Shown: in pieces, positions 28,386 through 36,959 of the stretch | How positions within the stretch are numbered: the stretch's first letter is position 1 | How the letters are laid out: each line of letters opens with the position of its first letter | NCBI RefSeq assembly: GCF_019175365.1 | Contig: NZ_CP059572.1 | Location: forward strand, 1,364,001-1,428,000 | Length of the DNA: 64,000 bases | Direction: 5' to 3' | Origin: Actinomadura graeca | Lineage (GTDB): Bacteria; Actinomycetota; Actinomycetes; Streptosporangiales; Streptosporangiaceae | Translations under genes and position numbers: made by a program | The notes under the pieces: model-generated | What the model saw: the letters and a program-made list of their open reading frames with translations, nothing else | The model's database searches: none | Told to the model about the DNA's origin: nothing

Positions 28386-28952
28386 ATGAACCCACCTGCC
28401 TTCCAGCGGGCCCTCGACACCCTGCGCGAGATCCTCGACGGGCCCGGCCCCCGGCCGGAGCTCGACCTGGAGGACATGCCCGCCCCGCGGAACCTCGCCC
28501 CCTACGCCGCCGCGCTGTCCGGCAGCGTCTACCGCGACGACGACACCGAGGTCGCGATGGGGCGGCTGATCGTCCTGTACGACCCCGACGGCGCCAAGGG
28601 GTGGGCGAACGGCTTCCGGATCGTCGCCTACATCCGCGCCGACCTCGAACCCGAGATCGCCGCCGACGAGCTGATCGGCTCGGTGGCGTGGAGCTGGCTG
28701 CTGGAGGCGCTGGAGCCCGCGGGCTACGCCGGCGAGTCCGGGACGATCACCCGCGCGGTCTCCGAGAGCTTCGGCGACAAGGGCGACGAGCCGTCCACCA
28801 CCGAGCTGGAGCTGCGCGCCTCCTGGTCCCCGGCCGGCGACGACCTCGCCGGGCACGTGGCGGCCTGGTGCGAGGTCATGTGCACGACCGCGGGCCTTCC
28901 GCCCGCGGGGGTCGCCGCGCTGCCCGACCGTCCGGGCGGCTCCGGCCGCTGA
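28386..28952 (+). CDS. DUF3000 domain-containing protein
   Basis: The 188-residue protein matches DUF3000, found almost only in actinobacteria: RPELDLEDMPAPRNLAPYA, WANGFRIVAYIRADLEPEIA, SWLLEALE and TTELELRASWSP. It is cytoplasmic and of unknown role. The gene nearly always lies just before RNase D, as here, with about 20 bases between them, suggesting one transcript and a link to RNA metabolism. That link is inferred from gene order only. Confidence 0.92.
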   Translation: MNPPAFQRALDTLREILDGPGPRPELDLEDMPAPRNLAPYAAALSGSVYRDDDTEVAMGRLIVLYDPDGAKGWANGFRIVAYIRADLEPEIAADELIGSVAWSWLLEALEPAGYAGESGTITRAVSESFGDKGDEPSTTELELRASWSPAGDDLAGHVAAWCEVMCTTAGLPPAGVAALPDRPGGSGR

Positions 28953-28971
28953 GAGACGTACGGTAGGGGGC

Positions 28972-30342
28972 GTGGCAGATGCGTCCAGAACCGAGGCGGC
29001 GGGGGAGAACACAGGAACAGTGGGAGTGTCCGAAACGCGCGCCACCGGCCCCGAGAGGGACGCCGGTGCGGAGAAGTCGGCCGCGGCGAACGCGGCGGGG
29101 ACCGTGCCAACGACGGCGGAGGACGCCGGGCCCCCGGCCGTCCCGCTGCTGGAACCGCGCGACGGGGTCCCCGACGTGGTCCGCGACGCCGCCGGACTGG
29201 AACGTGTCATAGCCGTGTTCGGCGCCGGCACCGGACCCGTCGCGGTCGACGCCGAGCGGGCCTCCGGCTACCGGTACGGGCAGCGCGCGTACCTGATCCA
29301 GCTGCGCCGCGCCGGCGCCGGCACCGCGCTGATCGACCCCATCGGATGCCCCGACCTGTCCGGCCTGGACGCCGCGCTCGCGGGCGCCGAGATGGTCCTG
29401 CACGCCGCGAACCAGGACCTGCCCTGCCTCGCCGAGGTCGGCCTCGTCCCCCGCCGGCTGTTCGACACCGAGCTGGCGGGGCGGCTGCTCGGCTACCCGC
29501 GCGTCGGCCTCGGCTCCATGGTGGAGAACGTCCTCGGCTACCTGCTGGAGAAGGGCCACTCGGCGGCCGACTGGTCCACCCGCCCCCTCCCCGACGACTG
29601 GCTGCGCTACGCCGCCCTGGACGTCGAGCTGCTGGTGGAGCTGCGCGACGCCCTCCAGGAGGAGCTGGAGGCGTCCGGCAAGCTCGGCTGGGCGCTGGAG
29701 GAGTTCGCCGCGATCCTCGACACCCCGCCCAAGCCGCCCCGCGCCGACCCGTGGCGCCGCACGTCCGGCATCCACCGCGTCCGCAACCGCCGCGCGCTCG
29801 CCACCGTCCGCGAGGTCTGGGAGGCCCGCGACAAGATCGCCCGCGAGCGGGACCTGTCGCCCGGCCGGGTCCTGCAGGACGCGGCGATCGTCGAGCTGGC
29901 GCTGAAGGCCCCGAAGACCCCCGCCGACCTGCAGGCGCTGCCCACGATGCGCGGCCGCGGCGCCCGGCGCCACCAGACGGCGTGGCTGCGGGCCGTGTCG
30001 CGCGCCCGCGGCCTGTCCGACAAGGAGCTCCCCGAGTCCAACGTCCCCGGCGACGGCCCGCCGCCCGCCCACCGGTGGGCCGACCGCGATCCCGAGGCCG
30101 CCAAGCGCCTCACCGCGGCCCGCGCGGTCATCGCGGCCCTGGCCGACGAGCACGCGATGCCGTCGGAGAACCTGATGCAGCCCGACTCGGTCCGCCGCCT
30201 GGCCTGGACGCCGCCGGACGAGCCGTCCGCGTCCGCCATAGGGGCCGCCCTCCGCGCCCTCGGCGCCCGCCGCTGGCAGGTGGACCTCACCGCCCAGCCC
30301 CTGGCCAGAGCCTTCCTCAGGCTGGAGGTCAAGGATCTGTAG
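28972..30342 (+). CDS. rnd: Ribonuclease D-family 3-prime exonuclease
   Basis: RNase D trims RNA 3-prime ends, mainly tRNA precursors. The 456-residue protein has a disordered head of about 70 residues and a DEDDy exonuclease domain: D93 and E95 in VDAERAS, D149 in HAANQDLPC, and Y213 and D217 in YAALDVELL. An HRDC domain (about 265-345, with RRTSGIHRVRNRRALA and AALPTM-like text) and a C-terminal region follow. The GTG start comes after a GTAGGGGG ribosome site. The start could be later, since the head is not conserved. Confidence 0.9.
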   Translation: MADASRTEAAGENTGTVGVSETRATGPERDAGAEKSAAANAAGTVPTTAEDAGPPAVPLLEPRDGVPDVVRDAAGLERVIAVFGAGTGPVAVDAERASGYRYGQRAYLIQLRRAGAGTALIDPIGCPDLSGLDAALAGAEMVLHAANQDLPCLAEVGLVPRRLFDTELAGRLLGYPRVGLGSMVENVLGYLLEKGHSAADWSTRPLPDDWLRYAALDVELLVELRDALQEELEASGKLGWALEEFAAILDTPPKPPRADPWRRTSGIHRVRNRRALATVREVWEARDKIARERDLSPGRVLQDAAIVELALKAPKTPADLQALPTMRGRGARRHQTAWLRAVSRARGLSDKELPESNVPGDGPPPAHRWADRDPEAAKRLTAARAVIAALADEHAMPSENLMQPDSVRRLAWTPPDEPSASAIGAALRALGARRWQVDLTAQPLARAFLRLEVKDL

Positions 30343-30401
30343 TGCCGCCTTCCCGCGCGGAGACGGTCACGGTACTTGCGGGGGCCGGGTGACGGAGCGG
30401 A

Positions 30402-30434
30402 CACTTGCTTAGGTTAGCTTTGCCTAAACAAGTG
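30402..30434 (+). promoter_or_regulatory. DtxR/IdeR-type iron box within a 33-bp dyad, upstream of efeU
   Basis: Positions 30409-30427 match the 19-bp iron-box consensus TTAGGTTAGGCTAACCTAA at 15 of 19 bases, with perfect outer arms TTAGG and CCTAA. Outside these, CACTTG (30402-30407) and CAAGTG (30429-30434) add a second pair of arms around the same centre. It lies 28 bases before the efeU ATG, so a DtxR/IdeR/DmdR-type repressor with Fe2+ should block transcription. Confidence 0.88.
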
Positions 30435-30454
30435 GTCTGTGGAGGGACGTCACG

Positions 30455-31315
30455 ATGCTGCTCGGCAACTTCCTCATCGGGCTTCGTGAGGGCCTGGAGG
30501 CCGCGCTGGTCGTCAGCATCCTGATCGCCTACCTCGTGAAGACCGGCAACCGGCGGGCCCTCCTGCCCGTGTGGACGGGCATCGCCATCGCCATCGCCCT
30601 CAGCGTCGGGTTCGGCATCGCGCTCAGCGCGGTGTCCTCGGAGATGCAGTTCAAGACGCAGGAGCTGTTCGGCGGCATCCTGTCGATCATCGCCGTGGGC
30701 CTGGTCACCTGGATGGTCTTCTGGATGCGCAAGACCGCGCGGTTCATGAAGGCCGAGCTGGAGGGCAGGCTGGAGGGCGCCCTGGACGTCGGCCCCCTGG
30801 CGCTGGCGGCCGTGGCGTTCCTGGCGGTCGGGCGGGAGGGGCTGGAGACCGCCCTGTTCCTGTGGACGAACATCAGCAACTCCTCCGAGGGCTCCTCGCA
30901 GCCGATCGCGGGCGCGCTGCTCGGGCTGGCCGTCGCCGTCGCGCTCGGCTACCTGCTGTACCGGGGCGGGCTGAAGATCAACCTGAAGCGCTTCTTCACC
31001 TGGACGGGCGCCGCGCTCATCGTCGTCGCCGCGGGCGTGTTCGGCTACGGCTTCCACGACCTGCAGGAGGCCGAGGTGCTCCCCGGCATCGGCTCGGTCG
31101 CGCTGGAGCCGCACCTGTTCTTCGCCGAGTTCGGGACCCCGGGCGACTGGATGCAGACGATCTTCCAGGGCGTCCTGAACGTGACGCCGCGGATCACCTG
31201 GCTGCAGCTGACGATGTGGGCGCTCTACCTGGTGCCGGTGATGGCGCTGTTCCTGCGCCCCTCCGTCCGGGCCACGCCGAAGCCCTCCAAGGCCACCGAG
31301 CCCGCCGCGTCCTGA
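30455..31315 (+). CDS. efeU: Iron permease EfeU (FTR1 family)
   Basis: EfeU imports iron across the cytoplasmic membrane. The 286-residue protein has about seven hydrophobic segments and the two REGLE iron-translocation motifs, REGLEA (about 11-16) and REGLET (about 126-131). ATG is preceded by GGAGGGACGTC. Bacterial systems usually include the periplasmic EfeO and the haem-peroxidase EfeB, but neither is next to it here; they may lie elsewhere or be lost. An iron box directly upstream explains its regulation. Confidence 0.93.
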   Translation: MLLGNFLIGLREGLEAALVVSILIAYLVKTGNRRALLPVWTGIAIAIALSVGFGIALSAVSSEMQFKTQELFGGILSIIAVGLVTWMVFWMRKTARFMKAELEGRLEGALDVGPLALAAVAFLAVGREGLETALFLWTNISNSSEGSSQPIAGALLGLAVAVALGYLLYRGGLKINLKRFFTWTGAALIVVAAGVFGYGFHDLQEAEVLPGIGSVALEPHLFFAEFGTPGDWMQTIFQGVLNVTPRITWLQLTMWALYLVPVMALFLRPSVRATPKPSKATEPAAS

Positions 31316-31334
31316 GCGCCGCGGCGGTCGCGGG

Positions 31335-31727
31335 TCAGAGGTCGGGCAGCGGGTCGCGGGGCAGGCTGTCGCGCGCGAAGACCTCGGCGTCGGCGGCGTT
31401 GAGGACGGGGATGTACTCGTCGTCCACCTCGAACACCGCGCCGGCGAACTCGAAGGACGCGCCGGTGCCCGTCTCCACCGGCCCGACCCGGGTGCCGCGG
31501 GGGTAGCTCCCCCAGATGCTCTTGGGGGTGCTGCGGCTCAGGGAGCCGGTGGAGATCACGGCGATCTGGTCGTCGGTGACGACGAAGATGAACCCCGCGC
31601 CGCCACCGTAGGCCATCGCGGGGAACAGGTAGCGGATCTCTCCGTCGATCCCGAGGAACTCGCGGCAGCGCTCCCGGAGCGGGCGTGGCACGGGCATGCG
31701 CGGAGGCACCTCCCCCAGGTGGGACAT
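31335..31727 (-). CDS. Conserved-looking protein of unknown function
   Basis: The 130-residue soluble protein has a regular alternation of strands and short helices (RYLFPAMAYGGGAGFIFVV, DDQIAVISTGSL, FEFAGAVFEVDDEYIPVLN) that suggests a small PH-like or SMI1-like beta domain; I do not recognise a family. No signal or metal motif is present. ATG (MSHLGEVP) is preferred to the TTG five codons upstream. It lies 30 bases downstream of the start of no other gene but follows the efflux unit on the same strand, so it may be a distal member of that transcript. Confidence 0.6.
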   Translation of the reverse strand: MSHLGEVPPRMPVPRPLRERCREFLGIDGEIRYLFPAMAYGGGAGFIFVVTDDQIAVISTGSLSRSTPKSIWGSYPRGTRVGPVETGTGASFEFAGAVFEVDDEYIPVLNAADAEVFARDSLPRDPLPDL

Positions 31728-31757
31728 CGTCGGCCGTCCCAATCATGCACCGATTCG

Positions 31758-32996
31758 TCAGACCGTGGCCAGCGCGATCGTGGGCGGCAGCCGCGCCGCC
31801 CGCACCGCCGGGTACAGCCCGGCCGCCGTCCCGATCGCCAGCGTCGCGACGACCGCGCCGCCGAGCGCCCACACCGGGACGACCGGCGGCCACCCCTTCG
31901 CGAGCGCGAAGCCGGCCGTGACCACGGTGCCGAGCACGGCGCCCGCCGCGCCGCCGACCGCCGACAGCAGCAGCGACTCGGCGAGGAACTGCAGGCGCAC
32001 CTGCCCCCGCGTCGCGCCCAGGGACCGGCGCAGGCCGATCTCGCGGCGCCGCTCCAGCACCGAGATCACCATCGTGTTGGCGACCCCGACACCGCCGACC
32101 AGCAGCGCGACCGCGCCGAGGCCGAGCAGCAGCCCGGTGAACGCCCCGGCCGCCGCCGCCTTGGCCTCCAGGGCATCGGAGGGACGGCTGACCTGCACCT
32201 CCTCGGGGTTCTCCGGATCGACGGTCCGGGCGAGCACCGCGCGCACGTCCGCCACCGACGCGTCCGCCGACCGCTCGTAGATCGTCGTCGGGTGACCGTC
32301 GAAGCCGAGGTGGCGTTTCGCCGCGTCCCAGCCGACGAGCGCGGACCGGTCGATCTCCGGCGCGAGCCCGGCGGGCTCTAGCACGCCGAGGACGGTGAAC
32401 CACCGCCCGCCGATCCAGACCTGCCCACCGGGCCGTTCCGGGGGGTGTGGGGGGTCGTCCCCCCACAAGGGACCGGGCCGGTCCAGACCGAGCCGGCGCG
32501 CCGCCTCCGACCCGAGGACGACGCCCGGATAGCGTCCGGTGGCCGCGTTCAGCCAGGTGCCGCTCACCGTCCGGACGTCCAGGGTGCCGAGCAGGTCCTG
32601 CGTCGCCGCCTGCACCGCGATCCCGTGCGTGACCTCCTCGGGGATGCGGTCGGTGCGGCGCGCGGTCGCGTCCACCGTCCCGGTCGCGCCGACGGCCGTG
32701 ACCGTCCCGATCCGGCGGACCATCTCCGGCGCCGTCTCCGGCAGCTCCGCCGCCTCGCCGAAGAGGGTGTCGCCGGGCTTGGCCGTCAGCAGGTTGGTGC
32801 CGAGCCGGTCCAGCCTCCGCAGCAGGTCCTCCTCGCTGGACGAGGAGATCCCGATGACCGCCACCATCGTCGCGATCCCGATCGCGATGCCGAGCGCCGA
32901 CAGCACCACCCGGGCCGGCCGGGCCCGCAGCCCGCCGAGCCCGACCCGCAGCACGTCCGCGGCGTCCAGTCGCGCCGGGATGAGCGCCGCCCTCAT
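31758..32996 (-). CDS. FtsX/MacB-type ABC transporter permease
   Basis: The 412-residue protein has one N-terminal membrane helix (about 28-50), a large MacB periplasmic-core domain (about 55-270) and three C-terminal helices with the FtsX motif. [20 protein letters not shown] is the typical cytoplasmic loop. Such permeases work by mechanotransmission and do not carry substrate through a channel. The ATG overlaps the stop of the ATPase gene in ATGA. With the adaptor it should form a MacAB-like export or envelope-stress complex. Confidence 0.9.
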   Translation of the reverse strand: MRAALIPARLDAADVLRVGLGGLRARPARVVLSALGIAIGIATMVAVIGISSSSEEDLLRRLDRLGTNLLTAKPGDTLFGEAAELPETAPEMVRRIGTVTAVGATGTVDATARRTDRIPEEVTHGIAVQAATQDLLGTLDVRTVSGTWLNAATGRYPGVVLGSEAARRLGLDRPGPLWGDDPPHPPERPGGQVWIGGRWFTVLGVLEPAGLAPEIDRSALVGWDAAKRHLGFDGHPTTIYERSADASVADVRAVLARTVDPENPEEVQVSRPSDALEAKAAAAGAFTGLLLGLGAVALLVGGVGVANTMVISVLERRREIGLRRSLGATRGQVRLQFLAESLLLSAVGGAAGAVLGTVVTAGFALAKGWPPVVPVWALGGAVVATLAIGTAAGLYPAVRAARLPPTIALATV

Positions 32997-33709
32997 CGCG
33001 CGCCCGCCCCGGCCCGCTCGTCCGCGACGACCAGGCCGTCCCGGACCCCGACGCGGCGCGGCACGCCCGCCGCGACCTCCCGGTCGTGCGTGACGACCAC
33101 GACGGTGGTCCCGGCCGCGTTCAGCCCGCCGAGCAGGGCCAGCACCTCCGCGCCCGCGGCGGTGTCGAGGTTGCCGGTCGGCTCGTCCGCCAGCAGCAGG
33201 TCCGGCTCGCCGACGACGGCCCGCGCCACCGCGACCCGCTGCTGCTCGCCGCCCGACAGCTGATGCGGCCGGTGTCCCGCCCGCCGTCCCAGCCCGACCC
33301 GCTCCAGCGCCGCCCTCGCCCGCTCCCGCCGCTCCCCCAGCCGCGCGCCCCCGTACAGCAGCCCGTCGGCGACGTTGTCGAGCGCGGTCACCCCCGCCGC
33401 GAGGTGGAACTGCTGGAACACGAACCCGAGGTGCCGCGCCCGCAGCGCCGACAGCTCCCGGTCGGAGAGCCCCCCGACCTCGTGCCCGGCGACCCTCACG
33501 CTGCCCGCCGTCGGACGGTCCAGCGTCCCGATCATGTGCAGCAGCGTCGACTTCCCCGACCCGGAAGGCCCGACGACCGCGGCCATCTCCCCCGCCCGGA
33601 TCACCAGGTCCACGCCCCGCAGCGCCGCCACCCCGCCCGCGTGCTCCTTCGTCACCCCGGCCAGCTCGACGATCGCGGACGCGGGCACGTCCCGCCCGAT
33701 CCCCTTCAC
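32993..33709 (-). CDS. LolD/MacB-type ABC transporter ATPase
   Basis: The 238-residue ATPase has Walker [10 protein letters not shown], the Q-loop in FVFQQFHL, signature [14 protein letters not shown], Walker [13 protein letters not shown] and the switch His in VVTHD. The class normally pairs with FtsX-type permeases, as here. GTG is chosen because it forms a GTGA overlap with the adaptor stop; the frame is open far upstream but reads as an antisense shadow. The stop overlaps the permease start by four bases, so the three products are made in step. Confidence 0.93.
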   Translation of the reverse strand: MKGIGRDVPASAIVELAGVTKEHAGGVAALRGVDLVIRAGEMAAVVGPSGSGKSTLLHMIGTLDRPTAGSVRVAGHEVGGLSDRELSALRARHLGFVFQQFHLAAGVTALDNVADGLLYGGARLGERRERARAALERVGLGRRAGHRPHQLSGGEQQRVAVARAVVGEPDLLLADEPTGNLDTAAGAEVLALLGGLNAAGTTVVVVTHDREVAAGVPRRVGVRDGLVVADERAGAGAR

Positions 33710-34743
33710 CGGACCGGCACCCCGACCTTCATGCCCTCGCGCAGCCCGTCGCCGGAGACCTCGACGCGCCCGCCCCCGAACACCCCGGTCCGCACCGGGA
33801 CGAGCCTCCTCGCCCCCTCCAGGGCCTCGACGGCGAACCCGCCCTCCCGCAACGCCAGCAGCGCCTCGACCGGCACCGACAGCACCCCCTCCCGCCGCTC
33901 GCTCTCCAGCCCGACGGTCACGGGCGCCTCGTCCAGCCGTCCCGTCCCGGCCTTGCCGAGCGCGATGTCGACGTCCACGGTGGTCTTCTTGTCCTGCCCC
34001 GTCCCGGTGCTCTCCGCGACACCGCCGACCTCGCCGACCGTCCCCGCGACGACCTTGCCCCCGGGCAGTTCCACCGAGACCTTCGCCCCCTCGCGCGCGA
34101 GGTCCTGCTTCTCCGCGTCCAGATCGACATGCACGACCCGCCGCGTCCCGGCCACCTGCAGGACGGGCTGCCCCTTCACCGCCTGCTTGCCCTCCGGCGC
34201 CTTCACCTCCCGCACCCGCACGGCCCCTCCCAGGAACACGACCTGCCCCGGATCGACGACGCCCGTCCGCTCCAGGCCCCGGTCGTCCTGCCATTCCTCG
34301 ACCGCCGCCTCCGTGGCGCCGGTGAACTCCTTGTCCACGGTGAGACCCCCGTACCCCAGGGCCACCAGATTGCGTTCGAGCTGCCGCACATCACCGCCGG
34401 AGTCCCCTTCCCTGAGCGTCCGGTACATGGGACTGCCCCCGTACATCAAGGTGACGGGCCTCCCCGCCACCCGCAGCAGCGTCCCGCCCCGCCTGACCGT
34501 CGCCCCCGCTTCCGGCGCCCACGTCACCACCCCGGACGCACCGGCCCACACGTCCCGCACGCCGTCATAGGTGAGCTTCCCGTCGACCTTCTCGATGTCC
34601 ACGAGATCCCCGCGGCTCACCACCGCCGTCCCGAGCGGCACCTCGGGCCCCGCCTTCGCCTCGTGCCCGCCCGTGCCGAACGCGAGCACCCCGCCCCCGG
34701 CCACCACGACGGCGACACCCCCGGCGACCAGTACCCACCTCAT
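33706..34743 (-). CDS. Efflux adaptor with peptidoglycan-binding-like domain
   Basis: The 345-residue MacA-like adaptor has a single N-terminal membrane helix (about 3-22), a beta-barrel and lipoyl-like pieces. A peptidoglycan-binding-1-like insert lies at about 115-175 ([18 protein letters not shown], then [13 protein letters not shown]). A domain of this type between adaptor halves is common in actinobacterial MacAB-like systems and may anchor the complex to the wall. ATG overlaps the lipoprotein stop in ATGA and the stop overlaps the ATPase GTG, so it is the second member of a coupled four-gene unit. Confidence 0.85.
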   Translation of the reverse strand: MRWVLVAGGVAVVVAGGGVLAFGTGGHEAKAGPEVPLGTAVVSRGDLVDIEKVDGKLTYDGVRDVWAGASGVVTWAPEAGATVRRGGTLLRVAGRPVTLMYGGSPMYRTLREGDSGGDVRQLERNLVALGYGGLTVDKEFTGATEAAVEEWQDDRGLERTGVVDPGQVVFLGGAVRVREVKAPEGKQAVKGQPVLQVAGTRRVVHVDLDAEKQDLAREGAKVSVELPGGKVVAGTVGEVGGVAESTGTGQDKKTTVDVDIALGKAGTGRLDEAPVTVGLESERREGVLSVPVEALLALREGGFAVEALEGARRLVPVRTGVFGGGRVEVSGDGLREGMKVGVPVR

Positions 34744-35249
34744 CTCCCGGCTCCCGGAAGACTCCCCTGGCACGCCTCACGCGCCTTCTTGACCTTCCCC
34801 GGGGCCACGCCCCCCGACGGAATCTGGAACGTCCCGTCCGGCAGCGGGTCCTTCATGTCGACCCCGTGCTCGCGCATGCACTGCGCGAACCTCACGTACT
34901 GGTCATGGACCTTCGGGTCCTTCAGATCGGGCATCTTCCCGCCCGCCCGCAGCCAGGGCTGGCACTTCTTCAGCGCCCCCTGCAACCTCTCCCGGTTCCC
35001 GCCCTTCCCGAGCCGCAGCGCCCTCGCGTCCCCGCTCCCGGGATCCGGGACGTCCACCCCGTTCTCCCGCATGCACTGCGCGAACCTCACCTCCGCGTCC
35101 TCAGGCGACAACGACCGGGAAGGCGACACCGAGGCAGAGGCGGCCCGCCCGACACTGGCCACCCCGCCTCCCCCGTCCCCGCCCCCACACCCCGAGACCC
35201 CGAACAGCCCCGCGACCACGACCCCGGCCACCCAAGCCCACCGGCCCAT
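34740..35249 (-). CDS. Lipoprotein with twin FAQCMRExGVD motifs
   Basis: The 169-residue protein has a lipoprotein signal ending at lipobox VSGC (C21) and a Ser/Gly linker. Two halves each begin FAQCMRE-N/H-GVD (about 56-66 and 121-131) and each holds a second Cys (C96, C160), so two disulfide-linked or metal-binding repeats are likely. Duplicated small domains of this type are often encoded beside MacAB-like efflux genes in actinomycetes. It is the first gene of the coupled unit and may act as its extracytoplasmic sensor or substrate receptor. GAGGGAGA precedes ATG. Confidence 0.8.
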   Translation of the reverse strand: MGRWAWVAGVVVAGLFGVSGCGGGDGGGGVASVGRAASASVSPSRSLSPEDAEVRFAQCMRENGVDVPDPGSGDARALRLGKGGNRERLQGALKKCQPWLRAGGKMPDLKDPKVHDQYVRFAQCMREHGVDMKDPLPDGTFQIPSGGVAPGKVKKAREACQGSLPGAGR

Positions 35250-35681
35250 ATCTCCCTCTCCGCCAGGGCCACACACCCCGGCGAAGCCCCACTAGACCCC
35301 CACCCCCGTTAAACCCGCATTAGCCGTGCGGCTGCTGGCTGCGGCTCGCCTGCCTTCGCCGCTGCCGGGGCGGGGCGGATCCACGGCGTCCGTGGTTCTG
35401 GACGCGGTCGCTGGAAAGACCATGCGCATCACCTAGAACGCGAATCAAGCCTTGCCCCCGTGAACTCATTGCCTCGCCCGCGGTCAAGTGGTGGGCGAGG
35501 TTTCTTGTGTGCCAGAGCGTCATCACTGCCCGGCTAGGGGATCAAGCCATTCACTGGCCAGCAAGGTGACAGATCGACGGAACGAAGTGATAAATGAGGA
35601 GGCCCTTACGTCGACGAGGAGGGTGATACGGATGGGTTCGATATAGCCGACCGCGACGGCCGATATTTTCAAGGTGTGGAG
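35250..35681. other. Atypical stretch without a recognised gene
   Basis: About 430 bases of visibly lower GC than the flanks. Short frames exist on both strands (for example a 68-codon minus-strand frame ending at 35320), but none has a domain or a ribosome site. Around 35586-35650 a plus-strand frame reads VINEEALTSTRRVIRMGSI and stops, which may be the tail of a lost gene. Promoters for the lipoprotein unit (left) and for the next gene (right) must lie here. Confidence 0.45.
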
Positions 35682-36485
35682 ATGGCGACACATCCAATCA
35701 ACTGCGAAAAGGCTCAGCAGCACAAGTGTCTCTGCAGCAAATGCGGCGGCTTGGAGCATGGCTGGCCCTACCGGATACGACTGGCCTACGCGCCGACGAG
35801 CGTGGAGAGGGACGTCGTTCGCCGACGGGCGGAAGAGAAGTGGCTGACGGAGAGCGAGGGGCGGGAGAAGAAGGCCACTTTCCCCATGAAAGAGGCCGCG
35901 GTCGATACTTCGATCTCCGACTTGATAGACTGGCTGGCCGAGACCATCCACATCACCGATCGTGTACAGGCCCTCGGTCACGCGTTGACCGATGACGCGA
36001 TGGAGATCCTGCTGGGCCACCTCGGAGCCGTTGATCTCCAAACCTTCAAGAAGGCTTCGGTCAATCACTTCTGGTGTGAGCTTCTTGCATCACTCGCATG
36101 CACGCTCGAAGCCTTCGGTGACTGGAATGACCGGCTGCGCGAACGCCTCTCGCAGGTGATGGTGCTGTCCAAGTGCAGCGACCACATTGCTGAAGGGGCT
36201 GGGAAGCTTGCCGTTCAGGCCGCGCTGCGGGCGATACCGGTCGCCGTCCCATTGCCGAGCACCGGGCAGGTTGAAGACCTGCTGTGGCCCACCCGGATTC
36301 TGGCCATCTTGATGTGCAAGGCACCGGAACGCCATGAAGCCGTGTCGAAATGCTGCCTCGATCCGATAGCAGGGGGCGCCGACGAGCTGGTGAAGGCCGC
36401 TGTCGCCAGGACCACAAAGGAGCGTCTTGTTCAAGTGCTGCCGCCAGACTGGCTGCCGGCCACACGCGCATCGCTCTTCAAGTAA
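35682..36485 (+). CDS. Unrecognised protein with Cys/His-rich N terminus
   Basis: The 267-residue protein matches no family I know. Its head holds C8, H14, C16, C18, C21 and H26 (NCEKAQQHKCLCSKCGG, then H-G-W-P-Y), a plausible zinc site. The rest (about 50-267) is mainly alpha-helical with no membrane segment or signal. A/T-ending codons are far more frequent than in neighbours, pointing to acquisition. ATG is preferred because AAGG lies seven bases upstream; an in-frame GTG two codons earlier is too close to it. It sits just upstream of a tRNA gene. The opposite-strand frame over the same DNA looks like a shadow. Confidence 0.65.
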   Translation: MATHPINCEKAQQHKCLCSKCGGLEHGWPYRIRLAYAPTSVERDVVRRRAEEKWLTESEGREKKATFPMKEAAVDTSISDLIDWLAETIHITDRVQALGHALTDDAMEILLGHLGAVDLQTFKKASVNHFWCELLASLACTLEAFGDWNDRLRERLSQVMVLSKCSDHIAEGAGKLAVQAALRAIPVAVPLPSTGQVEDLLWPTRILAILMCKAPERHEAVSKCCLDPIAGGADELVKAAVARTTKERLVQVLPPDWLPATRASLFK

Positions 36486-36665
36486 GGTCGGCCGCGGCGG
36501 TGAATTGGAGCGCATTGCCGACTGGCATGGGGGTGTCGGCTGCTGGGGACTGTGAGCCTGAGTCGTAGTGTCGCTGATGTTGCTAAAGTCGGCCTAAGAT
36601 CTGGCCAGTGGAGGTGCGGCTGGATGTGCCGGCACCGGGCTTGATACTCCCTGGAAGATAGGGGC

Positions 36666-36688
36666 TCCCCTTACCGGATTTTAGGGGA
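36666..36688 (+). terminator. Weak hairpin after the unrecognised gene
   Basis: TCCCCT pairs with AGGGGA across an 11-base loop. It lies between the gene stop and the tRNA gene. The stem is short and has no T tract; tentative. Confidence 0.3.
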
Positions 36689-36727
36689 TGTCGTGGAGAA
36701 CGGCGTCGAATACATTGCGGGCGACAG

Positions 36728-36804
36728 GCCCCGGTAGCCCAATCTGGTAGCCAGGCAACGGACTTAAAATCCGCACAGTGTGGGTTCGACTCCCACCCGG
36801 GGTA
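36728..36804 (+). tRNA. tRNA with anticodon UAA (leucine by codon), class I form
   Basis: A 77-base cloverleaf can be drawn. The acceptor GCCCCGG pairs with CCGGGGT (first pair G-U), with discriminator A. The D arm has three good pairs and a large loop. The anticodon arm is ACGGA/TCCGC with loop CTTAAAA, giving UAA. The variable loop is only five bases, and the T arm GTGGG/CCCAC has loop TTCGACT. CCA is not encoded. Leucine tRNAs normally have a long variable arm (as does bldA), so this is an unusual molecule: a class-I body with a UUA-reading anticodon. Mismatches at 13-22 and 27-43 could mean divergence or early decay. Confidence 0.78.
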
Positions 36805-36959
36805 CAGCGAGTGGTTCGCCGGTTAGGGCGCGGCGATTTGTGGTCTGTGTGGGTTCGGCTAGGCCCTGACGGCGCGTGGCCTGCGGGTATAGTGACCGGG
36901 CGCCCACTGCGGGGAGGCGCCTGGTCTCTTGCCGGGGCGGGCGAGGGAGGGGGGTCCTG

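Noticed and set aside
35523..36068. 181-codon minus-strand frame opposite the unrecognised gene
   Set aside because: The plus-strand frame has a ribosome site, a plausible Cys/His motif and better codon use; the reverse frame has none of these.
36728..36804. Reading this tRNA as bldA
   Set aside because: bldA has a long variable arm; this tRNA has a five-base variable loop and a different body.
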